Source: Chryseobacterium endalhagicum
GTDB lineage: Bacteria > Bacteroidota > Bacteroidia > Flavobacteriales > Weeksellaceae
Length of the DNA: 64,000 bases
Assembly (NCBI RefSeq): GCF_016745235.1
Contig: NZ_JAELVM010000003.1
Span: 806,001 to 870,000 of the forward strand
Direction of reading: 5' to 3'
The first letter of the stretch is position 1; each line of letters starts with the position of its first letter. A model generated the notes under the pieces. The model was not told where the DNA came from. It saw only the letters and a list, made by a program, of their open reading frames with translations, and ran no database searches. Position numbers and translations under genes: made by a program. Shown one piece after another: positions 26,370 through 35,246 of this stretch.

Positions 26370-27048
26370 ATTTTATCTGATAAATTGAAAAAAATGACGA
26401 GCCGCTACCCAGCAGTTCCAACGACAGCAGGCTGGTCTTGGCTCCAAAAAACATCTGATCCCCGGCCTCCAATGCCACTATTGTCTGTGTATTTCTTGTA
26501 GGAGGTGAAACATTGATTCCCAAAACACTTACATTAAGGTAACTTTCATCTGCAATCAATTCAGGAGAGCTGCTCCCTCTTTTTACAAAGATTCCTACTC
26601 CGAAATCCCCTGCAGAGAGAAGGGAAGATCCTTTCAGCTGGACGTATACCTCGTATATTCCTTTCCGTGGGGCCGTGAATATACTGTTTACCATATTGAA
26701 ATCGTTATTTTCATCAATCTTTTCCTGATCAAATGATACTTTCAGCCAATTTGAGAGTAAGACAACAGATAGTAAAACAGTCCCGCCGCTTACGGAGCCG
26801 GAAACATATGACCTTCCTGAATTCAATACCTGATCTCTTGAAATGGTCTGAACATAACCACCGTTGGTTTTCACAAGGATGGAGTCACCACAGGAATCGC
26901 CTTCACATTTTTCTACTTCCCGTACACGGAGGTTACCATTGACATCTAACATAGCCTTCGGATCATTAGTATTAATACCAACCTGAGACCATAGATCTCC
27001 TCCCGATAACAAAAGAAATAGGATTAGAATAAATTTTATTGTTTTCAT
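26368..27048 (-). CDS. secreted protein with C-terminal C1q-like domain
   Basis: 226 residues. Signal peptide ends near GDLWSQ, then VGINTNDPKAMLDVNGNLRV, a motif common in flavobacterial surface proteins that resemble tail-fibre adhesins. The C-terminal ~130 residues have the beta-strand pattern of a C1q/TNF-like domain, for example IFTAPRKGIYEVYVQLKG and IVALEAGDQMFFGAK. Two cysteines in KCEGDSCGDS could form a small loop. Likely a surface-exposed, possibly trimeric, binding protein. Convergent with the VWA operon. Confidence 0.78.
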   Translation of the reverse strand: MKTIKFILILFLLLSGGDLWSQVGINTNDPKAMLDVNGNLRVREVEKCEGDSCGDSILVKTNGGYVQTISRDQVLNSGRSYVSGSVSGGTVLLSVVLLSNWLKVSFDQEKIDENNDFNMVNSIFTAPRKGIYEVYVQLKGSSLLSAGDFGVGIFVKRGSSSPELIADESYLNVSVLGINVSPPTRNTQTIVALEAGDQMFFGAKTSLLSLELLGSGSSFFSIYQIK

Positions 27049-27261
27049 GATTGTCGATTTAGCATAACAAATTTATGTTTTCCCAACACAGAAAAACCAC
27101 TTTACTCCACTGCGAAGTGATTTATTAACTACGGCTAAATGATTTCTTAACATAGGTTAATAACCAATCAAAAAAAACTTTTAGCATCATATTTATCCTA
27201 GCCTTGGATCAAGAAACTTAAATAATATTTATAACTTCGAAATTATAAAAACACAATTTAA

Positions 27262-27840
27262 ATGAAATACAATGAATTTATAGAAACTTATTTTGATCAA
27301 AATAAGTTTTTAAACGACCGCGATAAAGAAAAGCTAACGGAAATGGTTCAGATTATTAATTATCCCGCAAATAAAATCATCATGCACAGAGGTGAGCCTA
27401 TGAAACAGGTGGGGATCGTAGCTGAGGGCCTGATAAGAGCCTATGACAAAAACAATAAGACCGTCTGGCTTTTCTCAGAAAACAGTACATACGGATCCAT
27501 GGAAACTCTAACCCTTAATCGCCCTTCATCATTAACTTTTGAAACGCTGGAGGAAACTTCCCTATTCATGTTCAATTATAATGATCTCGAGAATACCATC
27601 AGGGATTATCCCAATATTACGGCTCTCCTGTTAGCGCTCTGGAAAAAAACGGCAATGGATATTTATGTTAAATTCTACTCTTTTTTGCATCTTACTCCTG
27701 AAAAAAGATACCTCCAGCTGCTTCAGCAAAATTCGAAGCTTATCCTCCGGGTAAAATCCAAGGATCTGGCTACCTATCTTGGAATGCACCCTGTCTCGCT
27801 GAGCAGGCTGAAAAAAAGATATTTTATACAAAATAAATAA
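27262..27840 (+). CDS. Crp/Fnr family transcriptional regulator
   Basis: 192 residues. N-terminal cyclic nucleotide-binding fold (VQIINYPANKIIMHRGEPMKQVGIVAEGLIRAY, ENSTYGSMETL) and a short C-terminal helix-turn-helix (SKDLATYLGMHPVSLSRLKKR). It belongs to the compact Crp-like group frequent in Bacteroidota, which lacks the classical cAMP-contact residues, so the ligand is unknown. Stands alone in front of the convergent FAD oxidoreductase gene. Confidence 0.88.
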   Translation: MKYNEFIETYFDQNKFLNDRDKEKLTEMVQIINYPANKIIMHRGEPMKQVGIVAEGLIRAYDKNNKTVWLFSENSTYGSMETLTLNRPSSLTFETLEETSLFMFNYNDLENTIRDYPNITALLLALWKKTAMDIYVKFYSFLHLTPEKRYLQLLQQNSKLILRVKSKDLATYLGMHPVSLSRLKKRYFIQNK

Positions 27841-27873
27841 CTGTATCCTGATCATCCAAGATTTGAATATAAT

Positions 27874-29079
27874 TTATCGGTTAAATTTGAAATATTTTGA
27901 GAGCGAATGTTTTTTGTTTTTCATAAACTGAGAAGCCATTTCCATTCCCGTGACGGAAAATGTAATTCCGTTTCCTCCGAAACCCAGTACGAAATAGGAA
28001 TTCTTAAACTTTTTATGTTCCCCGATATAAGGCAGACCGTCTTTCGTCTCCCCGAACGTTCCGGCCCAGACAAAATCTGTGTAAAAATGATAATCGGGTT
28101 TTATTTTTTTCAGGTTTTTTAATATTTCTTTCTCTTTTTTATTGAGAAGGGCATCCCGTTTTTCAGCATTATAAAAATCTTCGTCTCCCCCGCCGATCAG
28201 AAGTCTTCCGTCATCTGTGGTACGCATATAGATATAGGGGTCATCTGTATTCCAAACCAGTGTACTGGTGATATTTTTGAATTTATCATCATCAATTTCT
28301 GAAACGATGGCATAGGTGCTTTTTAAATCTACAAAATTTTCTTTCAGGAGGGTTTTACTTTCATAACCGATGCAGTAGATCACTTTTGTAGCTTTTATCT
28401 GAAAACCGCTGTCAACCGTCACCAGATTAAAACCTTTATGATACTCCACTTTTTTCATTTCGGTTTTATCAAATATTTTCAGTCCTTTTTTTGCATTGTG
28501 CTCCAGTAATTCATGGGCAAATTTAAAAGCATCAATACTGGCTCCCTGTCTGGAAAGAATTCCTCCGTACGTATTTTCAAAGCCAAACTGCCTGATAATC
28601 TGGTCCGCTTCGAGCCACTTTACATCAAACCCTGCGTCTTTTCTGGCTTTATATTCCTTTTTAAGCCAATTCACATCTTTCTTTTTTGAAGCGAAATACA
28701 AAGATTTCTTCCGTTTAAAACCTGCATCAGATCTGATCTGTTTTGAAAGTTTTTCAAGAATATCTATGGCATCAGAACAGGCTTTATAGCTTTGAACGGC
28801 TCCTTTTTCGCCAATCATATCAGTGAGTTCAAAAAGGGGTACATCTATTTCGTATTGCAGCATGGATGTTGTGGCAGAAGTGCTTCCATTACAGATCTCG
28901 CGCTTATCGATAAGGACTGTTTTATAGCCGTCACTGATCATCTGATGAGCAATAAGACTTCCTGTAATGCCTCCGCCAATAATCAGAACATCGCATGATT
29001 CATCAGATTTCAGGGATGGGTAAGAAAATGTAAGTCCGTTTTTCAGCAACCAGAAAGGTTCGTTTGATTTTAAATCCAT
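27874..29079 (-). CDS. FAD-dependent oxidoreductase, DadA/glycine oxidase type
   Basis: 401 residues. Rossmann dinucleotide motif CDVLIIGGGITGSLIAHQM at about 28-46 with VLIDKRE as the ribose-binding acidic end; the D-amino acid oxidase-like fold continues through TYGGILSRQGASIDAFKFAHELL and ends with DGLPYIGEHKKFKNSYFVLGFGGNG, a typical FAD C-terminal segment. Some close relatives carry a Rieske domain at the C terminus; none is present here. Substrate is probably an amine or amino acid. Monocistronic, divergent from the STAS gene. Confidence 0.87.
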   Translation of the reverse strand: MDLKSNEPFWLLKNGLTFSYPSLKSDESCDVLIIGGGITGSLIAHQMISDGYKTVLIDKREICNGSTSATTSMLQYEIDVPLFELTDMIGEKGAVQSYKACSDAIDILEKLSKQIRSDAGFKRKKSLYFASKKKDVNWLKKEYKARKDAGFDVKWLEADQIIRQFGFENTYGGILSRQGASIDAFKFAHELLEHNAKKGLKIFDKTEMKKVEYHKGFNLVTVDSGFQIKATKVIYCIGYESKTLLKENFVDLKSTYAIVSEIDDDKFKNITSTLVWNTDDPYIYMRTTDDGRLLIGGGDEDFYNAEKRDALLNKKEKEILKNLKKIKPDYHFYTDFVWAGTFGETKDGLPYIGEHKKFKNSYFVLGFGGNGITFSVTGMEMASQFMKNKKHSLSKYFKFNR

Positions 29080-29195
29080 AATTGAATATTATATTAGAAA
29101 ATGTACCACATGTGTGTTTTTTAACTATTTATTATCAATTTATGGTGCAATTATTGTACCCAGTTTTAAAATCCAACCACCTAAAAAAAAATAAT

Positions 29196-29576
29196 ATGAT
29201 AACGATTATTCCAGAAGCTCCGGAAAATGTTGCAGCATTCAGTGCAAACGGAGAAGTGACTAAAGAAGATTTTGAAAATCTTGTAATTCCTCATGTAAAA
29301 GAGAAAGTGGAGGAGTTTGGTGAGCTGAATTACCTCCTTTATTTAGATACCGATCTGGATAATTTTACCATGGGAGCATGGCTTCAAGATGCATTTTTAG
29401 GATTGAAAAATCTTACAAAATGGAACAGAGCAGCCATCGTTACAGATAAAGAAGGGGTACAGAACTTCACCGATATTTTCAGTGTCCTGATGCCGGGAGA
29501 ATTCAAATCTTTTCCCAAAGAAAATCTATACAATGCCCTTTACTGGTGTAAAAACGGTAATGAGGTAGAAGTGTGA
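29196..29576 (+). CDS. STAS/SEC14 (SpoIIAA-like) domain protein
   Basis: 126 residues from the ATG at 29196 (MITIIPEAPENVAAFSANGE); an earlier in-frame ATG would add 38 residues lacking domain character and sits in the divergent promoter region. SpoIIAA-like STAS/SEC14 fold: EKVEEFGELNYLLYLDTDLD and AIVTDKEGVQNFTDIF. Function of the family is poorly known; cytoplasmic. Confidence 0.8.
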   Translation: MITIIPEAPENVAAFSANGEVTKEDFENLVIPHVKEKVEEFGELNYLLYLDTDLDNFTMGAWLQDAFLGLKNLTKWNRAAIVTDKEGVQNFTDIFSVLMPGEFKSFPKENLYNALYWCKNGNEVEV

Positions 29577-29784
29577 TGCTACGCTGAACGTAACGGGTAT
29601 GGGATTCGTGTTTGAGGGATTTAATCCAGAAGAGAGTTGCTGGTTGACAGTTGCTGGTTGGCCGTAATTACGACAAATATTTTAGTAGCCGGCATGTCTT
29701 GCATCTTGATTCTTGATTCTTGATTCTTGTTTCTTAATTCTATCATCCACCATTAGTATTTCCACCCTCAGCTGTAATATAATA
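29577..29784. repeat. repeat-rich intergenic region with (CTTGATT)n
   Basis: No gene. Family A-like words GTTGCTGGTTGACAGTTGCTGG at about 29636-29660 (split here by position rather than quoted further) and five tandem 7-bp units, CTTGATT x3 then CTTGTTT and CTTAATT, at 29705-29739. Confidence 0.65.
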
Positions 29785-29825
29785 AAAAAGAGACTTTGTC
29801 CATCCATTGAACAAAGTCTCTTTTT
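29785..29825. terminator. strong bidirectional terminator
   Basis: Perfect 15-bp stem AAAAAGAGACTTTGT/ACAAAGTCTCTTTTT with an 11-nt loop between the plus-strand STAS gene and the minus-strand MFS gene; can serve both. Confidence 0.9.
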
Positions 29826-29903
29826 GTATGTATCCGTTGATTGGTCAAGCAGGAATCAGCAAATTGCTTTGATGAAATAGCTGCTTTAATTTATATTCCT
29901 TTC

Positions 29904-31106
29904 TTATTTATCACAAGGCACACATTCCACAGAAGCGTCCTCATTTTCCGGAGATTCTTTACCGTAAAGATATCTGTATCTCAAGCTTATGGCAAGGCCA
30001 ATGAATGTCATTCCTACGCCTACCAGTGACGGATATTTGAAAGAAAGACCATATTCCAAAGGAATTCCACCCAGGAAAGCCCCCATCGCATTGGCTATAT
30101 TAAAAGCAGCCTGCATAAATGCAGCGGCCATCATTTCACTCTTAGGAGCTGCTTTCATCATCATAATATTAATAGGTGCCGCAACGGACATCGATAATGC
30201 TCCACAGATAAAGGTCAGCACCAGCGCCATATTTTTATGTTCAGCAAGAAAAAATACGCCTGCCAGAGAGATCATCATTAAAAAGATCAGCAACGCACAT
30301 GTTTTTTCAGGTCCCAGCCTGTCAGAAATAAATCCCCCGGCAAGATTTCCTACCACCATTCCGGCTCCGGCAAGGATCATTACATACGCCATCTGATTGC
30401 TTTGAATGCCTGCTACTATGGTCATTAACGGGGTAATGTAACTGAACCATGTGAAAAGCCCTCCAAATCCGATTGCCGTAATTCCCAATACCAGCCATGA
30501 CTGCTTGTTTTTAAGAAATTTCAGCTCTTCAAGGAAATGGGTATCCTGATTCGATTCTATAGCAGGAAGCCATAATTTCAGGAATAATATGGCGAAAAGT
30601 CCGATCAGGGCTACAATAGCAAAATAAATCCTCCAGTGATATACATGCCCGATGTAGGTTACCAGCGGAACCATCAGCAGGTTTGCGACCGTAAGCCCCG
30701 TAAACATCAGGGATATGTAAAGTGCCTCCTTCCCTTTTCCGGCCATTCTGGATGCTACCACTGTTCCTACCCCGAAAAATGCTCCATGGGGAAGCCCGGA
30801 CATAAATCTCATGATCAGCATGCTCGTGTAATCTGGCATCACTGCAGAAAGTCCGTTAAATAAAGTGAAGAGGATCATTAAAACCATCAGCACTTTTTTA
30901 GGAGGAAATTTCACAGAATATCCGATCAGGATCGGAGCCCCGATAACCACGCCCATCGCATAGGCGGAGATCAAGTGTCCAGCTTCAGGAATGGTAATTT
31001 TTAACGTATTTGCAATATCGGGAAGCAGTCCCATTACGGTAAATTCCGTGGTTCCGATTCCCAAACCGCCTATGGCCAGCGGTATTATTCTTTTATCAAT
31101 CTTCAT
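29904..31106 (-). CDS. MFS efflux transporter, DHA1/AraJ-like
   Basis: 400 residues from the ATG at 31106 (MKIDKRIIPLAIGG), preferred over 31139 because helix 1 follows at once. Twelve hydrophobic segments can be counted. The first helix motif GTTEFTVMGLLPDIA and the loop 2-3 region are typical of the DHA1 drug/sugar efflux branch (AraJ/YdhP type). Inner-membrane proton antiporter, substrate unknown. Divergent from an AraC-type regulator, a common pairing for inducible efflux. Confidence 0.87.
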   Translation of the reverse strand: MKIDKRIIPLAIGGLGIGTTEFTVMGLLPDIANTLKITIPEAGHLISAYAMGVVIGAPILIGYSVKFPPKKVLMVLMILFTLFNGLSAVMPDYTSMLIMRFMSGLPHGAFFGVGTVVASRMAGKGKEALYISLMFTGLTVANLLMVPLVTYIGHVYHWRIYFAIVALIGLFAILFLKLWLPAIESNQDTHFLEELKFLKNKQSWLVLGITAIGFGGLFTWFSYITPLMTIVAGIQSNQMAYVMILAGAGMVVGNLAGGFISDRLGPEKTCALLIFLMMISLAGVFFLAEHKNMALVLTFICGALSMSVAAPINIMMMKAAPKSEMMAAAFMQAAFNIANAMGAFLGGIPLEYGLSFKYPSLVGVGMTFIGLAISLRYRYLYGKESPENEDASVECVPCDK

Positions 31107-31299
31107 GATCAGTAAAACTTTTTTCGAATTAATATTCAATGGTTTTTCAAGAAAATCCGGGATGATGCTCCATCTTTATTTTGAAAGTGCAAAAATCGTA
31201 AGAAATATCGGGTATTACTTCTCTTTAAATGATAAAAATTTGCTCTCTATTAACCTTTTTATGTAATTTTAAAATCAGAAACAATCAAATCAGAACAAG

Positions 31300-32160
31300 A
31301 TGAAAATTCAGAAGGAAGTCATAGAGTTTGAAAAAGGAAAATCTTTCAAGCTTTTCTCGCCGTCTTTAAAGAACTGTTTTTTCTGGCATCACCACCCTGA
31401 AATAGAGCTGGTGTACGTGGAAGCTGTGAACGGTATCCGCCATGTTGGAAGGGATATTTCAGGCTTTACGGAAAGCGATCTTCTTCTGATAGGCTCCAAT
31501 GTGCCTCATCTGAATTTCGATTACGGCATCCAGACGGAATGCAGGCAGATGGTTCTGCAGATGCGGGAAAATTTTCTTCAGGACATTATCCTTCCCGTTC
31601 CGGAATTTGAAAATATTAAAAAGCTTCTCGAACGGTCTTATCTGGGCCTTTCTTTTTCAGGAGAAACGAAAAAACTGGTGGTCAGAAAAATGAATGAAAT
31701 CATGGATAAAAATTCTTTTGACGCCCTGATGGGACTTATTGAAATCCTACAAACCCTTGCTGCCTCAGAAGAAGTGAAAGAACTGAATAAGGAAGATACC
31801 CGGATAAAATGGTTTCTGAATGATAAAATCAGAATGGGAACGATCTATGATTATATCCATGAGAATTACGATAAAAAGCCGAACGTTAATGAAATTGCGA
31901 AGATGGTAAGCCTGAGCACTCCCGCTTTCTGCCGGTATTTTAAAAAACAGACGAATATGACGTTTACGGAATTTGTGAATAACTACCGAATCAATCAGGC
32001 GAAAATCTTTCTTTTGAAGGATTATTCTGTCACGGAGGTTTGTTTTCAGGTGGGTTTTGAGAGTCTGTCTTATTTTAATAAACTGTTCAGGCAGCATACG
32101 GGTGAAACGCCTTCTGAATTCAGGAAAAAGCATTTGAAGAATATTGAAATGGGTGGTTAG
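31300..32160 (+). CDS. AraC family transcriptional regulator
   Basis: 286 residues. N-terminal cupin-like sensing domain (FFWHHHPEIELVYVE, with a His cluster; SDLLLIGSNVPHLNF) and C-terminal double helix-turn-helix from about 185 (NVNEIAKMVSLSTPAFCRYFKKQ; CFQVGFESLSYFNKLFRQHTGETPSEFRK, given in part). It reads away from the MFS transporter gene and probably controls it through the 193-bp shared promoter region. Confidence 0.9.
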   Translation: MKIQKEVIEFEKGKSFKLFSPSLKNCFFWHHHPEIELVYVEAVNGIRHVGRDISGFTESDLLLIGSNVPHLNFDYGIQTECRQMVLQMRENFLQDIILPVPEFENIKKLLERSYLGLSFSGETKKLVVRKMNEIMDKNSFDALMGLIEILQTLAASEEVKELNKEDTRIKWFLNDKIRMGTIYDYIHENYDKKPNVNEIAKMVSLSTPAFCRYFKKQTNMTFTEFVNNYRINQAKIFLLKDYSVTEVCFQVGFESLSYFNKLFRQHTGETPSEFRKKHLKNIEMGG

Positions 32161-32186
32161 AATTTTTTATTGAGTTTTTTTTAACC

Positions 32187-32282
32187 ACGGATTGCACGGA
32201 TTTGCACAGATGATTGCATTTTAGGTTTTGGCTGAAGCCTTGATGATGTTTACTATTTTGAAAATGGGCTAAAGCCCATTGC
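32187..32282. repeat. intergenic direct and palindromic repeats
   Basis: CGGATTGCA / CGGATTTGCA tandem words at 32187-32216, then palindromes TTGGCTGAAGCC near 32229 and ATGGGCTAAAGCCCAT at 32264-32279. Both palindromes share GGCTRAAGCC. Non-coding; resemble dispersed repeats. Confidence 0.6.
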
Positions 32283-32301
32283 TATTGAATTTAATGGATT
32301 G

Positions 32302-32493
32302 ATTTAATCATTTAATCATTTAATCATTTAATCATTTAATCATTTAATCATTTAATCATTTAATCATTTAATCATTTAATCATTTAATCATTTAATCATT
32401 TAATCATTTAATCATTTAATCATTTAATCTTTTAATCATTTAATCATTTAATCTTTTAATCTTTTAATCTTTTAATCTTTTAATCTTTTAATC
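32302..32493. repeat. 24-copy tandem repeat of an 8-bp unit
   Basis: Exactly 24 units of 8 bp with no insertion or deletion: ATTTAATC x16, TTTTAATC x1, ATTTAATC x2, TTTTAATC x5. Only the first base of the unit varies (A or T). It lies between the 3' ends of the convergent AraC-type gene and lipA. Confidence 0.97.
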
Positions 32494-32500
32494 AAACAAT

Positions 32501-32524
32501 AAAACCGCTCTTTGGAGCGGTTTT
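32501..32524 (-). terminator. terminator of lipA
   Basis: AAAACCGCTC/GAGCGGTTTT stem with a 4-nt loop, 6 bp after the lipA stop; the symmetric A/T flanks allow use in both directions. Confidence 0.88.
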
Positions 32525-32530
32525 ATTGTT

Positions 32531-33397
32531 TTAGTGTATATGTTTTTCAGCGTGGTAAGAGCTTCGTACCAATGGTGAGCTTTCCACATGTCTGAAACCT
32601 AAGCTTCTTGCAAAATCTCCGAGTTCATCAAACTCTTCGGGCGTGATGAATTTTTTTACCGGCAGATGTTTTTTGGTAGGCTGAAGATATTGTCCAAGGG
32701 TGATTACATCCACATTGGCATTTCTGATGTCTTCAATGGTTTGGAACACCTCATCTTTAGTTTCACCTAAACCTAGCATTACTCCGGTTTTTGTTCTTCT
32801 CTGGCCGGCTTCTTTTAAGTATCTCAATACCTCTAAGCTTCGCTCGTATTTAGCCTGGATTCTTACTTCTCTGGTCAGACGTTTTACCGTTTCCATATTG
32901 TGAGAGATCACTTCCGGAGCTACGGCTACCAAACGGTCAAGGTGTTTTGTAAGCCCCTGAAAGTCCGGAATCAACGTTTCCATAGTGGTTCCCGGAGATA
33001 TTCTTCTTACGGCATTTACGGTTTCACCCCAAAGGATTGAACCCATATCTTTTAGGTCATCACGGTCTACAGAGGTAAGAACAGCATGCTTGATCTTCAT
33101 TAATTTGATAGAACGCGCCACTTTTTCAGGCTCATCCCAGTTCACATCAAGCGGTTTTCCTGTTTTTACACCGCAGAATCCGCAGCTTCTGGTACAGATA
33201 TTTCCTAAGATCATGAACGTGGCCGTTCCTTCTCCCCAGCATTCTCCCATATTCGGACAGCTTCCGCTCTGGCATATGGTATTTAATTTATATTTGTCCA
33301 CCAAAGTCCTAAGCTCTCTGTAATTTTTTCCGGTAGGAAGTTTTACACGGATCCACTTTGGTTTTTGAACGGTAGTATCTTGCACTAAATTTTCCAT
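32531..33397 (-). CDS. lipA: lipoyl synthase
   Basis: 288 residues. Radical-SAM enzyme inserting two sulfurs into protein-bound octanoyl groups. Auxiliary cluster cysteines C42-x4-C47-x5-C53 ([12 protein letters not shown]) and the radical-SAM CxxxCxxC at C68, C72, C75 (CTRSCGFC) are all present, as is the C-terminal [12 protein letters not shown] with the serine that ligates the auxiliary cluster. Normal length for the family. Monocistronic with its own terminator. Confidence 0.97.
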   Translation of the reverse strand: MENLVQDTTVQKPKWIRVKLPTGKNYRELRTLVDKYKLNTICQSGSCPNMGECWGEGTATFMILGNICTRSCGFCGVKTGKPLDVNWDEPEKVARSIKLMKIKHAVLTSVDRDDLKDMGSILWGETVNAVRRISPGTTMETLIPDFQGLTKHLDRLVAVAPEVISHNMETVKRLTREVRIQAKYERSLEVLRYLKEAGQRRTKTGVMLGLGETKDEVFQTIEDIRNANVDVITLGQYLQPTKKHLPVKKFITPEEFDELGDFARSLGFRHVESSPLVRSSYHAEKHIH

Positions 33398-33489
33398 CTC
33401 TAAAATTGAAGTTCAAAGTTAAGGAATTTTTAATGGAAACCATCTAATGGAAAAATTGATGGAACAGATAATCTTCAATAATGATTTTA

Positions 33490-33562
33490 ATGAGGTCAGG
33501 AAGTCTGAAGCTGGAAGAGGGAAGTTATTAAGGTCCCGAGCACAGGCAACACAGTTTTATTA
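33490..33562 (+). repeat. truncated family B element
   Basis: Begins GGTCAGGAAGTCTGAAGC and continues AAGAGGGAAGTTATT, matching the left end of the full copies, then jumps to GGCAACACAGTTTTATTAA, resembling right-interior sequence. Probably an internal deletion derivative. Confidence 0.6.
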
Positions 33563-33609
33563 ATCTGATTCAAAATATAATTGTAATTTTAAATGATCAA
33601 ATTGACGTC

Positions 33610-34242
33610 ATGAAAAAGATCCTCCTTGCCCTATCCGTTGTTTTTACTACCTTTTGCTATGCCCAGAAAGAATTTCAGCCGGCCGGATCTGAAGTGATAG
33701 AAACTGTGGAAGGAGATCTCGATGGTGATAAAATTCCTGAAAAAGTTATCATTTACAACACCAAAGATGAAGGGGAACTGGGTAAGGTTCGTGAAATTCA
33801 GATTCTGAAAAAAAGCGGTGGAACGTGGAAGATTCTTGCTAAATCCCGAAATGCGATACTGGAAAGTGCAGGCGGCGGCATGATGGGCGATCCTTATCAG
33901 GGAACCACTATTGAAAAGGGGATCCTGAATATTACCCAGGCCGGTGGCAGCAGCTGGAAATGGGGCTATACGGACAAATACAGGTTTCAGAACGGACGTT
34001 TTGAGCTTATCGGACATTCTTCAGAGAACGGAAGACCCGGAGATTATTGGACGGAAGTGGATTTTAACCTTTCCACCGGGCAGATCAACTATAAAAAAGA
34101 AGTAGAAAACACTAAAGAATATGGCCAATCCAAGCAGGAAGTCTATATTAAAAAGGGGTTAAAGATTGATCTTCAGAACAGGCATCAGGAGAAACAGAGG
34201 AAATTTATTCTTCCTAAGACGAAAGAGGATATTTATTTGTGA
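33610..34242 (+). CDS. hypothetical secreted protein with an FG-GAP/EF-like motif
   Basis: 210 residues; signal peptide ends near FCYAQ. Early GDLDGDKIPEKVIIY resembles the calcium-binding loop of VCBS/FG-GAP proteins. A glycine-rich patch ESAGGGMMGDPYQGT and WKWGYTDKYRFQNGRFELIG follow. No named family recognised. Likely envelope or extracellular. No operon partner. Confidence 0.7.
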   Translation: MKKILLALSVVFTTFCYAQKEFQPAGSEVIETVEGDLDGDKIPEKVIIYNTKDEGELGKVREIQILKKSGGTWKILAKSRNAILESAGGGMMGDPYQGTTIEKGILNITQAGGSSWKWGYTDKYRFQNGRFELIGHSSENGRPGDYWTEVDFNLSTGQINYKKEVENTKEYGQSKQEVYIKKGLKIDLQNRHQEKQRKFILPKTKEDIYL

Positions 34243-34470
34243 GAATTTTGAACCGTTAAGATTGTTTAAGTTTTTAAGAATAGTAAGGATGAGCTTCGCT
34301 TTAAGTTTAAAAGCCATTCAAAAGCTACCGGGATTCTTATCGCATTAACCTTAGTTGAATTACTAGTCTCGAAACACGAAACCCGCATCCCGAAACACAA
34401 TGAACTCATCTGAAATCTGGCCTCTGAAGTCTAAAATCCTGGTTCTTGATTCTTGGCTCTGATCTCAAAC
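34243..34470. other. intergenic region with decayed repeats
   Basis: No gene. CGAAACACGAAACCCGCATCC around 34367-34390 is family A-like and TTCTTGATTCTTGGCTC near 34443 is like the 7-bp CTTGATT words at 29705. Shorter and more decayed than the other copies. Confidence 0.5.
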
Positions 34471-35031
34471 CTAATTATCATCAAAATCATTATTTTTCAG
34501 CAGCTCTGCAAGGACTTTCTTGGCCCGCATTACCCTTACTTTGGTATTGGCAACGGAAATTCCCAGTTCTTCTGCAATTTCTTTAATGCTCTTTTCTTCA
34601 AAAAATCTTAATCTGAGAATATCCTGGTAATTGGCATCCAGTGATTCAATGGTTTTAATGATCTTTTTCTGTTCTTCATCGGAGATCATAAGTTCTTCCG
34701 GAGACTTTGCAAACTGGTTTTTCACTTCATCAAGGTTCTCCGTAGGGTCCTGATTTTCCCGGCTTCTTTTTCTCCAGAAATCAATTACCGTATTTTGGGC
34801 AATGGTCAATATCCATGTTTTAAACTGAAAGTGCGGATCATACATATCGAGCTTCGACAGCACTTTGGAAAAAACATTCACCGTGATTTCATCTGCATCA
34901 TTTTCGTCTTTCACTTTTTTCATCACAAAAGCAAAAACATCCACCCAAAAAACATTGATGAGTCTGGTCTGGGCCTTCTGGTCCTTTTCTTTTGCCTTTT
35001 GAATAAGCAGGAATAGCTGTTCGTCGTTCAT
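34471..35031 (-). CDS. ECF-type RNA polymerase sigma factor
   Basis: 186 residues from the ATG at 35031 (MNDEQLFLL); 35040 is an alternative three codons earlier. Sigma-70 region 2 (ADEITVNVFSKVLSKLD, FKTWILTIAQNTVIDFWRK) and region 4 (LDANYQDILRLRFFEEKSIKEIAEELGISVANTKVRV, in part) are clear. No anti-sigma gene is adjacent within this window. Regulon unknown. Confidence 0.9.
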   Translation of the reverse strand: MNDEQLFLLIQKAKEKDQKAQTRLINVFWVDVFAFVMKKVKDENDADEITVNVFSKVLSKLDMYDPHFQFKTWILTIAQNTVIDFWRKRSRENQDPTENLDEVKNQFAKSPEELMISDEEQKKIIKTIESLDANYQDILRLRFFEEKSIKEIAEELGISVANTKVRVMRAKKVLAELLKNNDFDDN

Positions 35032-35185
35032 TATTAACAAATATAAATGATTTGGATGAAAATTGCAAAGGGGTTAAATGGTTAAAAGGCGAAACTGCAA
35101 TGATCCATCAGGAAATCCGTTTCTCAGGTATTAAAGACCCTGTGAAAGCTATTTTACACTTTTGCCGTTCTGCCGTTCTGCCTTT

Positions 35186-35218
35186 TTGCCCTTCATACTC
35201 CTGAATTTACTATCTTTG
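35186..35218 (+). promoter_or_regulatory. promoter of tyrS
   Basis: TTG at 35186-35188 and an exact -7 box TATCTTTG at 35211-35218, 29 bp before the tyrS ATG. Fits the Bacteroidota -33/-7 promoter type. Confidence 0.65.
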
Positions 35219-35246
35219 CACCATTAAATTTTAAAGAAAACAGAGA

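Noticed and set aside
32302-32493. Possible CRISPR array
   Set aside because: Units are 8 bp with no spacers; it is a simple tandem repeat.
33398-33609. Riboswitch or attenuator near lipA
   Set aside because: No recognised aptamer; the gap is explained by a truncated repeat and a promoter region.
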